A stretch of DNA of 64,000 nt from an uncultured Pelagibacteraceae bacterium (GTDB taxonomy: Bacteria; Pseudomonadota; Alphaproteobacteria; Pelagibacterales; Pelagibacteraceae). Where the stretch lies: contig CACNIK010000005.1 in the NCBI GenBank assembly GCA_902620525.1, positions 1 to 64,000 on the forward strand, written 5' to 3'. The stretch's first letter is position 1. The number at the start of each line of letters is the position of its first letter. The translations under genes were made by a program, and so were the position numbers. The notes below the pieces were generated by a model, which was not told the DNA's origin, made no database searches, and saw nothing but the letters and a program-made list of their open reading frames with translations. Positions 26,022 to 34,509 of the stretch are shown piece after piece.

Positions 26022-26844
26022 AACATTCTAAGGTATTGCTAAGTAGACATGCTATTGTCATAGGTCCTACCCCGCCAGGCACTGGTGTAATTGCTTTTGC
26101 CTTACTTTTAACTTCATCAAATTTGACATCACCAACAATTTGATCACCTAGTTTATTAATTCCTACATCTATTACAATGCAATCTTTTTTCACCCAATCA
26201 GATTTAACTAAATTCGCCATTCCTACGGCAGCAACTAATATATCAGCTCTTTTACATTCTTCTTTAATATCTCTAGACTTAGAATGAAGTACAGTGACTG
26301 TGCAATTTTCTCTTAATAAAAGTTGAGCCATCGGTTTTCCATTTAGATTAGATCTACCGATTATTGTAGCGTGCAAACCTTTAAGATCTTCTTGAACAGA
26401 TTTTATAAGTTTAATACACCCTAATGGTGTACACGGCACGATGGCGTCGTAGCCCGAAGCTAAGTTTCCAACATTTAAAGGGTTAAAACCATCAACATCT
26501 TTTTTAGGATCAATTGAATTTATTATTTTTTTCTGACTAATTTGTTTTGGTAATGGTAACTGAACCAATATACCAGTAACCTCTTTATCATTGTTGAGAG
26601 ATTTAATCTTATCCAATACTTCTTTTTCTGAAACTGTTTCAGGATACTTTATAACTTCAGATTTTATACCCACTTCTTTAGCCTTCTTTTGTTTATTTTT
26701 TACGTATATCTGACTTGGTAAATAATCACCTATTAATATAACACTTAACTTAGGAACATCTTTTGTATTTTTGCATATTTTTGTTACTTCATCTTTAATT
26801 TTTTTTCTTAATTTTTCAGAGTGTGATTTGCCATCTATAATCAT
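26008..26844 (-). CDS. folD: Methylenetetrahydrofolate dehydrogenase/cyclohydrolase
   Basis: FolD interconverts 5,10-methylene- and 10-formyl-tetrahydrofolate, supplying one-carbon units for purines and formyl-Met. The 278-residue protein has the YVKNKQK active-site motif (Tyr47, Lys51), GILVQLPLP, DVDGFNPLNVG, the NADP loop TIIGRSNLNGKPMAQLL and the C-terminal PVPGGVGPMTIACLL. It starts one base before the YggT gene end, in a minus-strand group folD-yggT-mscS-hemD-hemC. Confidence 0.97.
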   Translation of the reverse strand: MIIDGKSHSEKLRKKIKDEVTKICKNTKDVPKLSVILIGDYLPSQIYVKNKQKKAKEVGIKSEVIKYPETVSEKEVLDKIKSLNNDKEVTGILVQLPLPKQISQKKIINSIDPKKDVDGFNPLNVGNLASGYDAIVPCTPLGCIKLIKSVQEDLKGLHATIIGRSNLNGKPMAQLLLRENCTVTVLHSKSRDIKEECKRADILVAAVGMANLVKSDWVKKDCIVIDVGINKLGDQIVGDVKFDEVKSKAKAITPVPGGVGPMTIACLLSNTLECFKVR

Positions 26845-26845
26845 A

Positions 26846-27136
26846 TTAAAATAAACTGGGAGCTAAATATTCAAAAACTAGGTTTCTAAAAAACATCAAT
26901 GCTAATATTAATACTACGGGTGAAATATCTATCGATCCTAAATTTGGCATATATCTTCTAATAAAATTCAAAGGCGGTGCAGTAAGTCTATATGATACAT
27001 CAAGGATTGCATAAACAAATCTATTACCTGTATTAAGTATATTAAATGCAACTAACCAACTTAAAACAGCATTAATTATTAAAATCCAAATATAAAGTGT
27101 AACAATATTATCAAACAAAATTAATGCAGACTTCAT
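26846..27136 (-). CDS. YggT family membrane protein
   Basis: The 96-residue protein has two main hydrophobic segments and the YggT pattern: LYIWILIINAVLSWLVAFN, DVSYRLTAPPLNFIRRYMPNLGSIDISPVVLILALMF. YggT proteins are conserved in bacteria and linked to osmotic or cell-envelope functions and FtsZ-ring positioning in plastids, but no biochemical role is established. Its ATG shares one base with the mscS stop. Confidence 0.85.
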   Translation of the reverse strand: MKSALILFDNIVTLYIWILIINAVLSWLVAFNILNTGNRFVYAILDVSYRLTAPPLNFIRRYMPNLGSIDISPVVLILALMFFRNLVFEYLAPSLF

Positions 27137-28227
27137 CAGTTTTTCTCCACATAAATTGATGTACTTGGAAATGCAAATGATGCTCCATTACTCTCTACAA
27201 TTTTTTTAACTTCCACAGCTAATCTTTCTTTTACTTTGAGCCATTCACTCCATTCATTAGTTTTCGTAAAACATCTGACATAGAGGTCTATTGAGCTATC
27301 AGAAAATTTATCAATCCTAACTGCGTGTTCAGTGTCATCTCCAATTTTAAAATCTGTATTATTCTCAATATATTTCTCAATTTGATCTCTTATATTTTTT
27401 AATTGATCTATTGTAGAATTGTACTGGAGTGTAATTATCCAACTTATTCTCCAATTGGTGGTCTCGCTAATATTAACCACTGCATTTTCAGCGAACGAAG
27501 AATTAGGAATTGTTGCAATTGATTTATCAAATTTTCTTATAACCGTTGATCTAAAGCCGATCCTCTCAACAATACCCTCTGTAATTCCTTCAACATAAAT
27601 CCAATCACCAATTTTAAATCTTTTTTCTACTAAAACTAAAACTCCTGAAATTAAATTTTTAAATAAATCTTGTGCGCCTAAAGCGACTGCAACACCAAAT
27701 AAACCTAATCCAGCAATTATGGGTGCAATTTTTATGCCCCAAATATCCAATGTTGCTGCAAAACCAAAAAAAATAATTAAAATCTTATTAGCTTTTACAA
27801 CCCAATTTAACAAGTCTTTAGATAAAAGTTCCTCTACCCTTCTTATTAAATAAGTCAGTGGTTCAACAATTTGGTGAATAAGCCAAAATATTAAAATTGT
27901 TATTAAAGAACGATTGATGTTATCTACAAAAACCAACATTTTTCCATCAAATTCCATATATGAACTTGCAACGAAAATTCCTAAAACAATTGGAAGAAAT
28001 TTAATTGGCCCGGTTGAAGCTTTAACTAAAGCATCATCAAACTTGTTAGTCGTTTTGTCGACATAGTTTTGCAGTCTTTTTAAAATGAAATTTGAAATTA
28101 AACCTCTTAATAAGAGGAACAATAAAAAAATTACTATACCTACGCCTATCTGTGTAAAATTAATTCCAGCTATTCCTTGCTGCCAAATTTCAATAAATAA
28201 GTTTTTAAAGTTTTCCAGTACATTCAT
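27136..28227 (-). CDS. mscS: Small-conductance mechanosensitive channel (MscS family)
   Basis: The 363-residue protein has several N-terminal helices, then the MscS pore and beta domain: IAGLGLFGVAVALGAQDLFKNLISG (pore helix with Gly/Ala spacing), RFKIGDWIYVEGITEGIVERIGFRSTVIR, and TIPNSSFAENAVVNIS. It releases solutes on hypo-osmotic shock. It overlaps the hemD start by four bases on one side and the YggT ATG on the other. The N-terminus is longer than E. coli MscS, with an extra helix pair. Confidence 0.93.
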   Translation of the reverse strand: MNVLENFKNLFIEIWQQGIAGINFTQIGVGIVIFLLFLLLRGLISNFILKRLQNYVDKTTNKFDDALVKASTGPIKFLPIVLGIFVASSYMEFDGKMLVFVDNINRSLITILIFWLIHQIVEPLTYLIRRVEELLSKDLLNWVVKANKILIIFFGFAATLDIWGIKIAPIIAGLGLFGVAVALGAQDLFKNLISGVLVLVEKRFKIGDWIYVEGITEGIVERIGFRSTVIRKFDKSIATIPNSSFAENAVVNISETTNWRISWIITLQYNSTIDQLKNIRDQIEKYIENNTDFKIGDDTEHAVRIDKFSDSSIDLYVRCFTKTNEWSEWLKVKERLAVEVKKIVESNGASFAFPSTSIYVEKN

Positions 28228-28928
28228 TTTATTTTTTCAAGTTCTATAATTTCATTTCCAGGATTAAAAATTTTGTTATTTTTCCACCCAGCTTTATTAA
28301 AAAAATCTACAATTTTTTTACTTATACACATAACAACTGATTGTGTCATCATTGGAGCTAAAGAATAATTAGCGACAATACTATTAAAACTCTCTGCACT
28401 TCTTAGTGAATAAACAAATATTACGTTGGGTGGATATTTTTTGATTAAATCAATATTAGCATCATTTAAAGAGGTTATTTTCTCTGAAAAATAGTTAATG
28501 ATTTTTTTTACTTTAAATCCCTCTCTTCCAAGTTCCTTATCTAGCTCTAAAGTTATTTGATCCCCACAAATATAGGCTAATTTATCATTCGTCTTGAGCT
28601 CTTTAGAATTAATAATTAAATTTTTTAAAGCGTTAACATTTCCACTTGCTGATATTGTTTTTGTAAATCCACTTAATCTTGCAATTTTTTCAGTAACTGA
28701 ACCTACACAAAAACATTTAATGTTTTTTTTTTCTCCATTGATATTTAAATTTCTTACTGCATTTGAGCTTGTAAAAACCAGTGCGTTATAATCTTCTATA
28801 TTGATTTCTTCTATATTCGCTTTTTTGATTTTTAAAGTTGGTACATGCATAATTTTGTGTCCTAAACTAAAAAGTTCTTGCATTAAATTTTCAGTATCAT
28901 TCAATGGTCTTGTTAAAATTATATTCAT
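28224..28928 (-). CDS. hemD: Uroporphyrinogen-III synthase
   Basis: HemD closes and flips ring D of hydroxymethylbilane to give uroporphyrinogen III. The family is divergent; here the 234-residue protein starts MNIILTRPLNDTENL, has the conserved NALVFTSSNAVR segment and the two-lobe pattern with FVYSLRSAESF. The position directly after hemC with a four-base overlap is the main support and matches the usual hemCD order. A weak sequence signature is normal for this enzyme. Confidence 0.9.
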   Translation of the reverse strand: MNIILTRPLNDTENLMQELFSLGHKIMHVPTLKIKKANIEEINIEDYNALVFTSSNAVRNLNINGEKKNIKCFCVGSVTEKIARLSGFTKTISASGNVNALKNLIINSKELKTNDKLAYICGDQITLELDKELGREGFKVKKIINYFSEKITSLNDANIDLIKKYPPNVIFVYSLRSAESFNSIVANYSLAPMMTQSVVMCISKKIVDFFNKAGWKNNKIFNPGNEIIELEKIK

Positions 28929-29839
28929 CTTTTTTTTTTATATTTGCCCTCAGATTGTTTTAATAAATCTTTACCAGCAGAAATTCCAAGTTGTTCTGGA
29001 AATTTTTTATCTCCACTTTTTTGTACCGAAAATGATTTGAGGCCATCATCTGAAAACAATTGTGATATTATAGTAATATTGTTTTTATCTATATTTGCAT
29101 AAGCTCCCACTGCTGTGTGGCAATCTCCTCCAATAGTCTTTAATAAACTTCTTTCTGTTAGCGCGCAAATTTTTGTATTTTCATCATTCATTTTTTTCAA
29201 AATTTTTAGATTTTCAAAGTCATCTTTTCTACATTGAACGGCTATAACTCCCTGACCAGCTGAGGGAATGATTTTTTTCTCTGAAAATATTTCTTTAATC
29301 TCTTCCTCAAGATTTAATGTTTTAATACCTGCTAAGGCTAGAATAATACCATCATACTCACCTTTTTTTACTCTCGAGATTCTACTATCAATATTTCCTC
29401 TTATGTTTTTGCAGGTTATATTTTTGAAGTATAATTTGAATTGAAGTTCTCTTCTTTTTGAACTTGAACCAATTGTAAGCTTATCACTATTAAGTGATTT
29501 ATCTTTTTTAAGAACTATAACATCTCTTGGATCGTTTCTTTTCAAATATGCACCTATAATTAAATCGTTTTCCTCAAAAGAGTCCATGTCTTTTAATGAG
29601 TGTACTGCAATATCAATTTTTTTTTCAGATAATTGTCTTTCGATTTCTTTACAAAAAATATTTTTACCTCCGATATCGGAAATCTTTTTATCATGAAATA
29701 TATCTCCAGAAGTTTTGATGGTTTGAATATCAATTTCCATTTTTTGATCTGACACTGAGGAAAACAACTTTTTTACTGTTTCAGCGTAAGAAACTGAAAG
29801 TTTACTGCCGCGTGCACCAATTATGATTTTTTTATCCAT
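28925..29839 (-). CDS. hemC: Porphobilinogen deaminase (hydroxymethylbilane synthase)
   Basis: HemC polymerises four porphobilinogens into hydroxymethylbilane. The 304-residue protein carries IIIGARGSKLSV, KEIERQLSEKKIDIAVHSLKDMD, RRELQF, NIRGNIDSRI, SAGQGVIAVQC and the dipyrromethane-cofactor cysteine Cys240 in GGDCHTAVGAYA. It heads the hemCD pair and is divergent from tsaD across a 38-base gap. Identification is secure. Confidence 0.97.
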   Translation of the reverse strand: MDKKIIIGARGSKLSVSYAETVKKLFSSVSDQKMEIDIQTIKTSGDIFHDKKISDIGGKNIFCKEIERQLSEKKIDIAVHSLKDMDSFEENDLIIGAYLKRNDPRDVIVLKKDKSLNSDKLTIGSSSKRRELQFKLYFKNITCKNIRGNIDSRISRVKKGEYDGIILALAGIKTLNLEEEIKEIFSEKKIIPSAGQGVIAVQCRKDDFENLKILKKMNDENTKICALTERSLLKTIGGDCHTAVGAYANIDKNNITIISQLFSDDGLKSFSVQKSGDKKFPEQLGISAGKDLLKQSEGKYKKKR

Positions 29840-29877
29840 TTAAGTATTTTAAAGTTTATTTTATAATATCCAATCTT

Positions 29878-30954
29878 ATGGGAAAAAAACTAATTTTTTT
29901 AGGTATTGAAACTAGCTGTGACGAAACAGCGGCCTCAATAGTTCAAGAAAATTTAGATGGTACTGCAAAAGTTTTGTCATCTGTTGTCTCGAGTCAAATA
30001 AAGGAGCATGAAAAATTTGGAGGTATAGTGCCAGAACTAGCAGCCAGATCTCATGTTGAAAATATTGACTTTATAATCTCAAAAGCTCTTAAAGACGCTA
30101 AAATAAAGTTTGAGCTAATTGATGGTGTTGCTGCTACAGCTGGACCAGGTCTAATTGTCTGTTTAACAGTTGGATTAAATATTGGTAAGGCTATAGCAGG
30201 ATTTAGTGAAAAACCATTTGTGGCTGTTAATCATCTTGAGGGACATGCTCTGAGCCCAGCATTAAGTAATAAAATTAAATTTCCTTATTTGTTGCTATTA
30301 ATTTCTGGAGGTCATTCTCAATACTTAATTGTTAAAAATGTAAACGAGTATAAACAAATAGGTACCACAATAGACGATGCTTTGGGCGAAGCTTTTGATA
30401 AAACAGCAAAGATGTTAAATCTTGGATATCCCGGCGGTCCGGCTGTTGAAAAATTTGCAAAACAAGGAGATAAAAATTTTTACAAATTACCGGAGCCCAT
30501 AATAAATAGAGCGGGATGTAATTTATCTTTCGCAGGATTAAAAACAGCAGTTTTACTTCAGTCAAAGAAAATTAAAAATGATAAAAAACTTAAATTAAAT
30601 TTAGCAGCTTCGTTTCAAGAAACTATAATTAAAATTCTTAAAAAAAAAACTGAAGTTGCATTTAAAGAATTTAAAAAATTTTCTCAAAAAGAAAAAAATA
30701 TATTTGTAGTTGCTGGAGGTGTTGCTGCTAACCAAAGCATCCGAAGAAGTTTAAAACAACTATCAAAAAAAAATAATTTTGAGCCAATTTTTTCTGATCT
30801 TAAGTTTTGTGGGGATAATGCGGCAATGATCGCTTGGGCAGGAATACAAAGATATAAAAAAGAATTAACAGACAATTTAAATGTAGAGCCAAAATCAAGA
30901 TGGCCACTGGATAAACTCGCTCCTTATATGAAAGGCCCAGGACTAAAACTTTGA
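29878..30954 (+). CDS. tsaD: tRNA N6-threonylcarbamoyladenosine transferase TsaD
   Basis: TsaD transfers threonylcarbamoyl to A37 of ANN-reading tRNAs. The 358-residue protein has the start LGIETSCDETAAS, the metal-binding HLEGHALSP (His119, His123), SGGHSQYLIV, DDALGEAFDKTAKMLNLGYPGGP and the C-terminal CGDNAAMIAWAG. A TATAAT box at 29862-29867, 10 bases before the ATG, suggests a very short leader. The stop overlaps the TTG start of the EVE-domain gene. Confidence 0.97.
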   Translation: MGKKLIFLGIETSCDETAASIVQENLDGTAKVLSSVVSSQIKEHEKFGGIVPELAARSHVENIDFIISKALKDAKIKFELIDGVAATAGPGLIVCLTVGLNIGKAIAGFSEKPFVAVNHLEGHALSPALSNKIKFPYLLLLISGGHSQYLIVKNVNEYKQIGTTIDDALGEAFDKTAKMLNLGYPGGPAVEKFAKQGDKNFYKLPEPIINRAGCNLSFAGLKTAVLLQSKKIKNDKKLKLNLAASFQETIIKILKKKTEVAFKEFKKFSQKEKNIFVVAGGVAANQSIRRSLKQLSKKNNFEPIFSDLKFCGDNAAMIAWAGIQRYKKELTDNLNVEPKSRWPLDKLAPYMKGPGLKL

Positions 30955-31367
30955 AAAATTACTGGTTGATAAAATCTGAGCCATATGTTTGGTCTATTGA
31001 TCAACAAAAAAAAGCTGGTCATAAAGGAGCTACTTGGGATGGCGTTAGAAATTATCAAGCTGCTAATAATTTAAGAAAAATGAAAATTGGAGATGAATGT
31101 TTTTTCTATCATTCGAATGAAGGAAAGGAAATTGTAGGAGTAGTGTCAGTCATTAAAAAAGCTTTTATTGATAAAACTGATAAGAAAAAAAAATTTGTTG
31201 CTGTTCAGGTTAGGTTTAAAAAAAAGTTAAAAACTCCAGTTTCATTGGAAAATATAAAAAAAACAAAGCAAATTTCGCATTTACCTTTAATAAAACAAAG
31301 CAGATTATCAGTAATGCCTATTGATTTTAAAAGCTGGAAAATAATTTGTAAGATGGGTAAAATCTGA
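30951..31367 (+). CDS. EVE domain-containing protein
   Basis: The 138-residue protein has the EVE-domain features NYWLIKSEPYVWSIDQ, TWDGVRNYQAANNLRKMKIGDECFFYHS and IVGVVSVIKKAF. EVE domains belong to the PUA-like fold and bind modified bases in RNA or DNA. The start is TTG at 30951, overlapping the tsaD TGA as TTGA, and it supports cotranslation with the tRNA-modifying TsaD. That context suggests a role in reading modified nucleic acid, but no substrate is known. Confidence 0.88.
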   Translation: MKNYWLIKSEPYVWSIDQQKKAGHKGATWDGVRNYQAANNLRKMKIGDECFFYHSNEGKEIVGVVSVIKKAFIDKTDKKKKFVAVQVRFKKKLKTPVSLENIKKTKQISHLPLIKQSRLSVMPIDFKSWKIICKMGKI

Positions 31368-31391
31368 GAAAAAAAATAAAAAAGGTTTGTC

Positions 31392-33488
31392 GTGGCTAGA
31401 AGATCAAAAAAAAAGAATAAACGGAAAAAAACTAGATCGAAAAAAAAATCTAGAAGAATAAAAAGACTTAAAAAAAAAGTAAGAAAAATTAAGTCTTCAA
31501 AGTCTAGAGGTGGAAGATCTAAAAAAAGTATCATTGTAAAAGATGAAGAGGGAAATTCAGTTATAAAAGTTTCAGAAGCTTGGTCTAATCAAGCTTTAAT
31601 AAATAATTCTAAATACAAAAAAAAATATAATTTATCGGTAAAGGAAAATGAAAAATTTTGGAAAAAAGAAGGAAAAAGAATTACTTGGATTAAGCCATAC
31701 ACTAAAATCAAGGATGTGAAATATAGTAAGGATGAAGTAAAGATTAAATGGTTTTACGATGGCACTTTAAATGTTTCAGCAAATTGTATTGACAGGCATT
31801 TAAAAAAGAATGGTAAAAAAACTGCAATAATTTGGGTAGGAGATGATCCTGCAGATACCAAAAAAATTACTTATAAAGAATTACATAAAAATGTTAGCAA
31901 GGCTGCAAATGCTCTTAAAAGTATTGGAATACAAAAGGGTGACAGAGTAACTATTTATTTAACAATGATACCCGAGCTTGCATATACAATGCTTGCATGC
32001 GCAAGAATAGGGGCAGTTCATTCAATAATTTTTGGTGGTTTCTCACCAGACTCAATTGCAACAAGGATTAATGATTGCGAGTCTGATTATTTAATTACTG
32101 CAGATGAAGGTGTAAGAGGAGGAAAAATAATTCCTCTTAAAAAAATAGCTGATGAAGCTTTATCTCAGTGTCCTAATGTAAAAAAATGTATAGTAGTTAA
32201 AAGAACTGGAAATCAAGTAAGTTGGGATGATGAGCGAGATGTTTCTTATGAAGAGCTAATAAACAAAGTGTCAGCTAAATGTGACCCGGAAGAAATGGGC
32301 GCTGAAGATCCACTATTTATTTTATATACTTCGGGTTCTACAGGAAAACCTAAAGGTGTGCTTCATACTTCAGGTGGTTATTTAGTTTATGCATCAATGA
32401 CCCATCAATATATATTTGATTATAAACCTAAAGATATTTATTGGTGTACGGCTGATATAGGTTGGGTAACTGGACACAGTTATATAATTTATGGACCTTT
32501 ATCTAATGGAGCTACAACAATTATGTTTGAGGGTGTTCCAAATTATCCAGACAGCTCAAGGTGGTGGCAAATCGTGGACAAATACAAAGTAAACATTTTT
32601 TATACGGCTCCTACAGCCATCAGAGCTTTAATGAGAGAAGGTGATCAACCAGTGAAAAAGACTAGCAGAAAATCATTAAAATTACTTGGTACAGTTGGGG
32701 AACCTATCAATCCAGAAGCTTGGATGTGGTACTACAAAACAGTAGGCGATGGACGTTGTCCAATTGTCGACACTTGGTGGCAAACTGAAACAGGAGGAAT
32801 TTTGATTGCTCCTCAACCCGGTGCGATTGACCTTAAGCCAGGATCAGCGACGAAACCATTTTATGGAATTAAACCGGTAATCGTGGATGAGGCTGGAAAG
32901 GTTCTTAAAGGAGCATGTAAAGGAAGATTATGTATGTCTGCTTCATGGCCAGGGCAAATGCGAACAGTTTACGGTGATCACAAAAGATTCATAGACACAT
33001 ATTTTTCTCAATTTGATGGCAAATATTTTACTGGAGACGGATGCAGAAGAGACAAAGATGGTTATTATTGGATAACAGGAAGAGTTGATGATGTAATTAT
33101 TGTTTCTGGACATAATTTGGGAACTGCAGAAATAGAGAGTGCTTTTGTTGCACATCCTAAAGTAGCAGAAGCTGCTGTGGTTGGTTATCCTCATGATATA
33201 AAAGGAAATGGTTTGTATTGTTACGTTACATTAAATGCAGGTGAACAACCCGACGGTGACCTTGAAAGAGAGCTTAAACTTTGGGTAAGAAAACAAATTG
33301 GACCTATAGCTACTCCAGATTTAATTCAATTTGCCCCTGGCTTGCCAAAAACAAGGTCGGGTAAAATAATGAGAAGAATTTTAAGAAAGATCGCAGCTAA
33401 TGAGTATAACGAATTAGGTGATACTACTACTCTTGCGGATCCATCTGTTGTGGAGTCTTTAGTAGAAAATAGACAAAATAAAGATTAA
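31392..33488 (+). CDS. acsA: Acetyl-CoA synthetase with Lys/Arg-rich N-terminal extension
   Basis: The enzyme activates acetate to acetyl-CoA through acetyl-AMP. In the 698-residue sequence the adenylate motif [11 protein letters not shown] lies near 312-322, [10 protein letters not shown] follows, and the regulatory Lys658 sits in [14 protein letters not shown]. Compared with typical 650-residue enzymes it carries about 49 extra residues at the start: after the GTG at 31392, 28 of the first 46 residues are Lys or Arg and none is acidic. No ATG, GTG or TTG lies between this tail and the conserved domain except the initial GTG, so the extension is probably translated. The nearby symporter suggests a shared role in acetate uptake. 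Confidence 0.93.
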   Translation: MARRSKKKNKRKKTRSKKKSRRIKRLKKKVRKIKSSKSRGGRSKKSIIVKDEEGNSVIKVSEAWSNQALINNSKYKKKYNLSVKENEKFWKKEGKRITWIKPYTKIKDVKYSKDEVKIKWFYDGTLNVSANCIDRHLKKNGKKTAIIWVGDDPADTKKITYKELHKNVSKAANALKSIGIQKGDRVTIYLTMIPELAYTMLACARIGAVHSIIFGGFSPDSIATRINDCESDYLITADEGVRGGKIIPLKKIADEALSQCPNVKKCIVVKRTGNQVSWDDERDVSYEELINKVSAKCDPEEMGAEDPLFILYTSGSTGKPKGVLHTSGGYLVYASMTHQYIFDYKPKDIYWCTADIGWVTGHSYIIYGPLSNGATTIMFEGVPNYPDSSRWWQIVDKYKVNIFYTAPTAIRALMREGDQPVKKTSRKSLKLLGTVGEPINPEAWMWYYKTVGDGRCPIVDTWWQTETGGILIAPQPGAIDLKPGSATKPFYGIKPVIVDEAGKVLKGACKGRLCMSASWPGQMRTVYGDHKRFIDTYFSQFDGKYFTGDGCRRDKDGYYWITGRVDDVIIVSGHNLGTAEIESAFVAHPKVAEAAVVGYPHDIKGNGLYCYVTLNAGEQPDGDLERELKLWVRKQIGPIATPDLIQFAPGLPKTRSGKIMRRILRKIAANEYNELGDTTTLADPSVVESLVENRQNKD

Positions 33489-34111
33489 TCATTTAAATTT
33501 ACTGGAATTTTTTCTAAGTCAGCAACTACCAACATCCACTTATTTTTAATTGAATTAATCACGATTTCTTTATCTAATTCTTTTAACTCATCAGCAATCG
33601 GCGCCCAATGAAATAATGCATTGCAACTATTAGTAAAAGGGTTTTTATCTGAATATTCTTTTATATTAAAAGTATTTAATTTTTCTTTAAACTTTAATTT
33701 ATATTTTTCACAAATTTCATTTGTAAGTCCGTTTGTAATTTCATTTTCTAAAATAGTAGTATAAATTTTATTTGGATCCAAACCATCAATATTATATTTT
33801 TTATTTATAAAAGATATTGAGTAAAAAGTTAAATCTGTGACTGCCTCAGAAAAAATATTCCATTTAGCTTTGTTTACTGACTCCACAAACACATCGTCTG
33901 TGAACATCATATATTGTTTTAAACCCATTCTAGTTTTTAAATAACCGTAAAGTGTAGATTGTGTAACAAAAGCAGATTTTTCTTTTATAAAAATCTTTAA
34001 ATCATCTTCGCTATTAATCTTTAAAAAGTTTTTGCTAATTTTTTCATATGGAAACAGATAATCCCTTACTGCTGATATGACCTCAGATATTGCTTTTAGA
34101 TTCAATTTCAA
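33485..34111 (-). CDS. Hypothetical protein (208 aa), unknown function
   Basis: I do not recognise this 208-residue protein. It is soluble by appearance, with no signal peptide, mostly helical and Lys/Glu-rich, and contains a notable [20 protein letters not shown] segment and a C-terminal [16 protein letters not shown]. It overlaps the end of acsA convergently by four bases. Codon use matches its neighbours, so it seems a resident gene, probably conserved in the lineage. Membrane or enzymatic function cannot be read from the sequence. Confidence 0.7.
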   Translation of the reverse strand: MKLNLKAISEVISAVRDYLFPYEKISKNFLKINSEDDLKIFIKEKSAFVTQSTLYGYLKTRMGLKQYMMFTDDVFVESVNKAKWNIFSEAVTDLTFYSISFINKKYNIDGLDPNKIYTTILENEITNGLTNEICEKYKLKFKEKLNTFNIKEYSDKNPFTNSCNALFHWAPIADELKELDKEIVINSIKNKWMLVVADLEKIPVNLND

Positions 34112-34166
34112 GTTGTATGCTTTTTTGTCTCTTTTTTTTTCCTTATTTTAAGCGATTTATAGCACT

Positions 34167-34240
34167 TCAAAATAGGTTTTTTAACTTTTAATTACTCTCA
34201 AAATAGGTAGGATCTCAACCATTAAGTTACGTTAACGTAA
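34167..34240 (+). promoter_or_regulatory. Control region of the symporter operon: direct repeats plus palindrome
   Basis: An 11-base direct repeat TCAAAATAGGT occurs at 34167-34177 and 34198-34208, spaced 31 bases start to start, about three helical turns. Downstream, TTACGTTAACGTAA (34227-34240) is a perfect 14-base palindrome ending 14 bases before the start codon, followed by an AGGGGG ribosome site. The layout resembles activator sites plus an operator, but the regulator is unknown. Confidence 0.5.
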
Positions 34241-34254
34241 ATATAGGGGGAAAT

Positions 34255-34509
34255 ATGTCAAATAAAGAAAAACATTGGCAGAAAACCAAGGGTCACATGA
34301 TAATGACATTGTGTCTTTGGGCTTTCTTCTCAATGGTAATTTTCCTTTTTGGATATGAAATCAATTCAATGAGCTTTCTAGGATATCCGTTAGCTTATTA
34401 CATGACGGCACAAGGATCACTTCTTGCGTTCGTTATCATTATTTTCTGGTTTGCAAACAGGCAAGAAAAAATTGATGAAGAATTTGGTTTCGGAGAGAAG
34501 GAGGATTAA
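34255..34509 (+). CDS. DUF4212 small subunit of sodium/solute symporter
   Basis: This 84-residue protein has two hydrophobic helices (about 13-32 and 45-64) and starts with a charged HWQKTKGHMIMTL segment, matching the DUF4212 family that precedes VC_2705-type symporters. It probably associates with the large transporter. Its stop overlaps the next ATG by one base. The start has a strong AGGGGG ribosome site, and codon use is less AT-extreme than in the neighbours, consistent with high expression. Confidence 0.88.
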   Translation: MSNKEKHWQKTKGHMIMTLCLWAFFSMVIFLFGYEINSMSFLGYPLAYYMTAQGSLLAFVIIIFWFANRQEKIDEEFGFGEKED

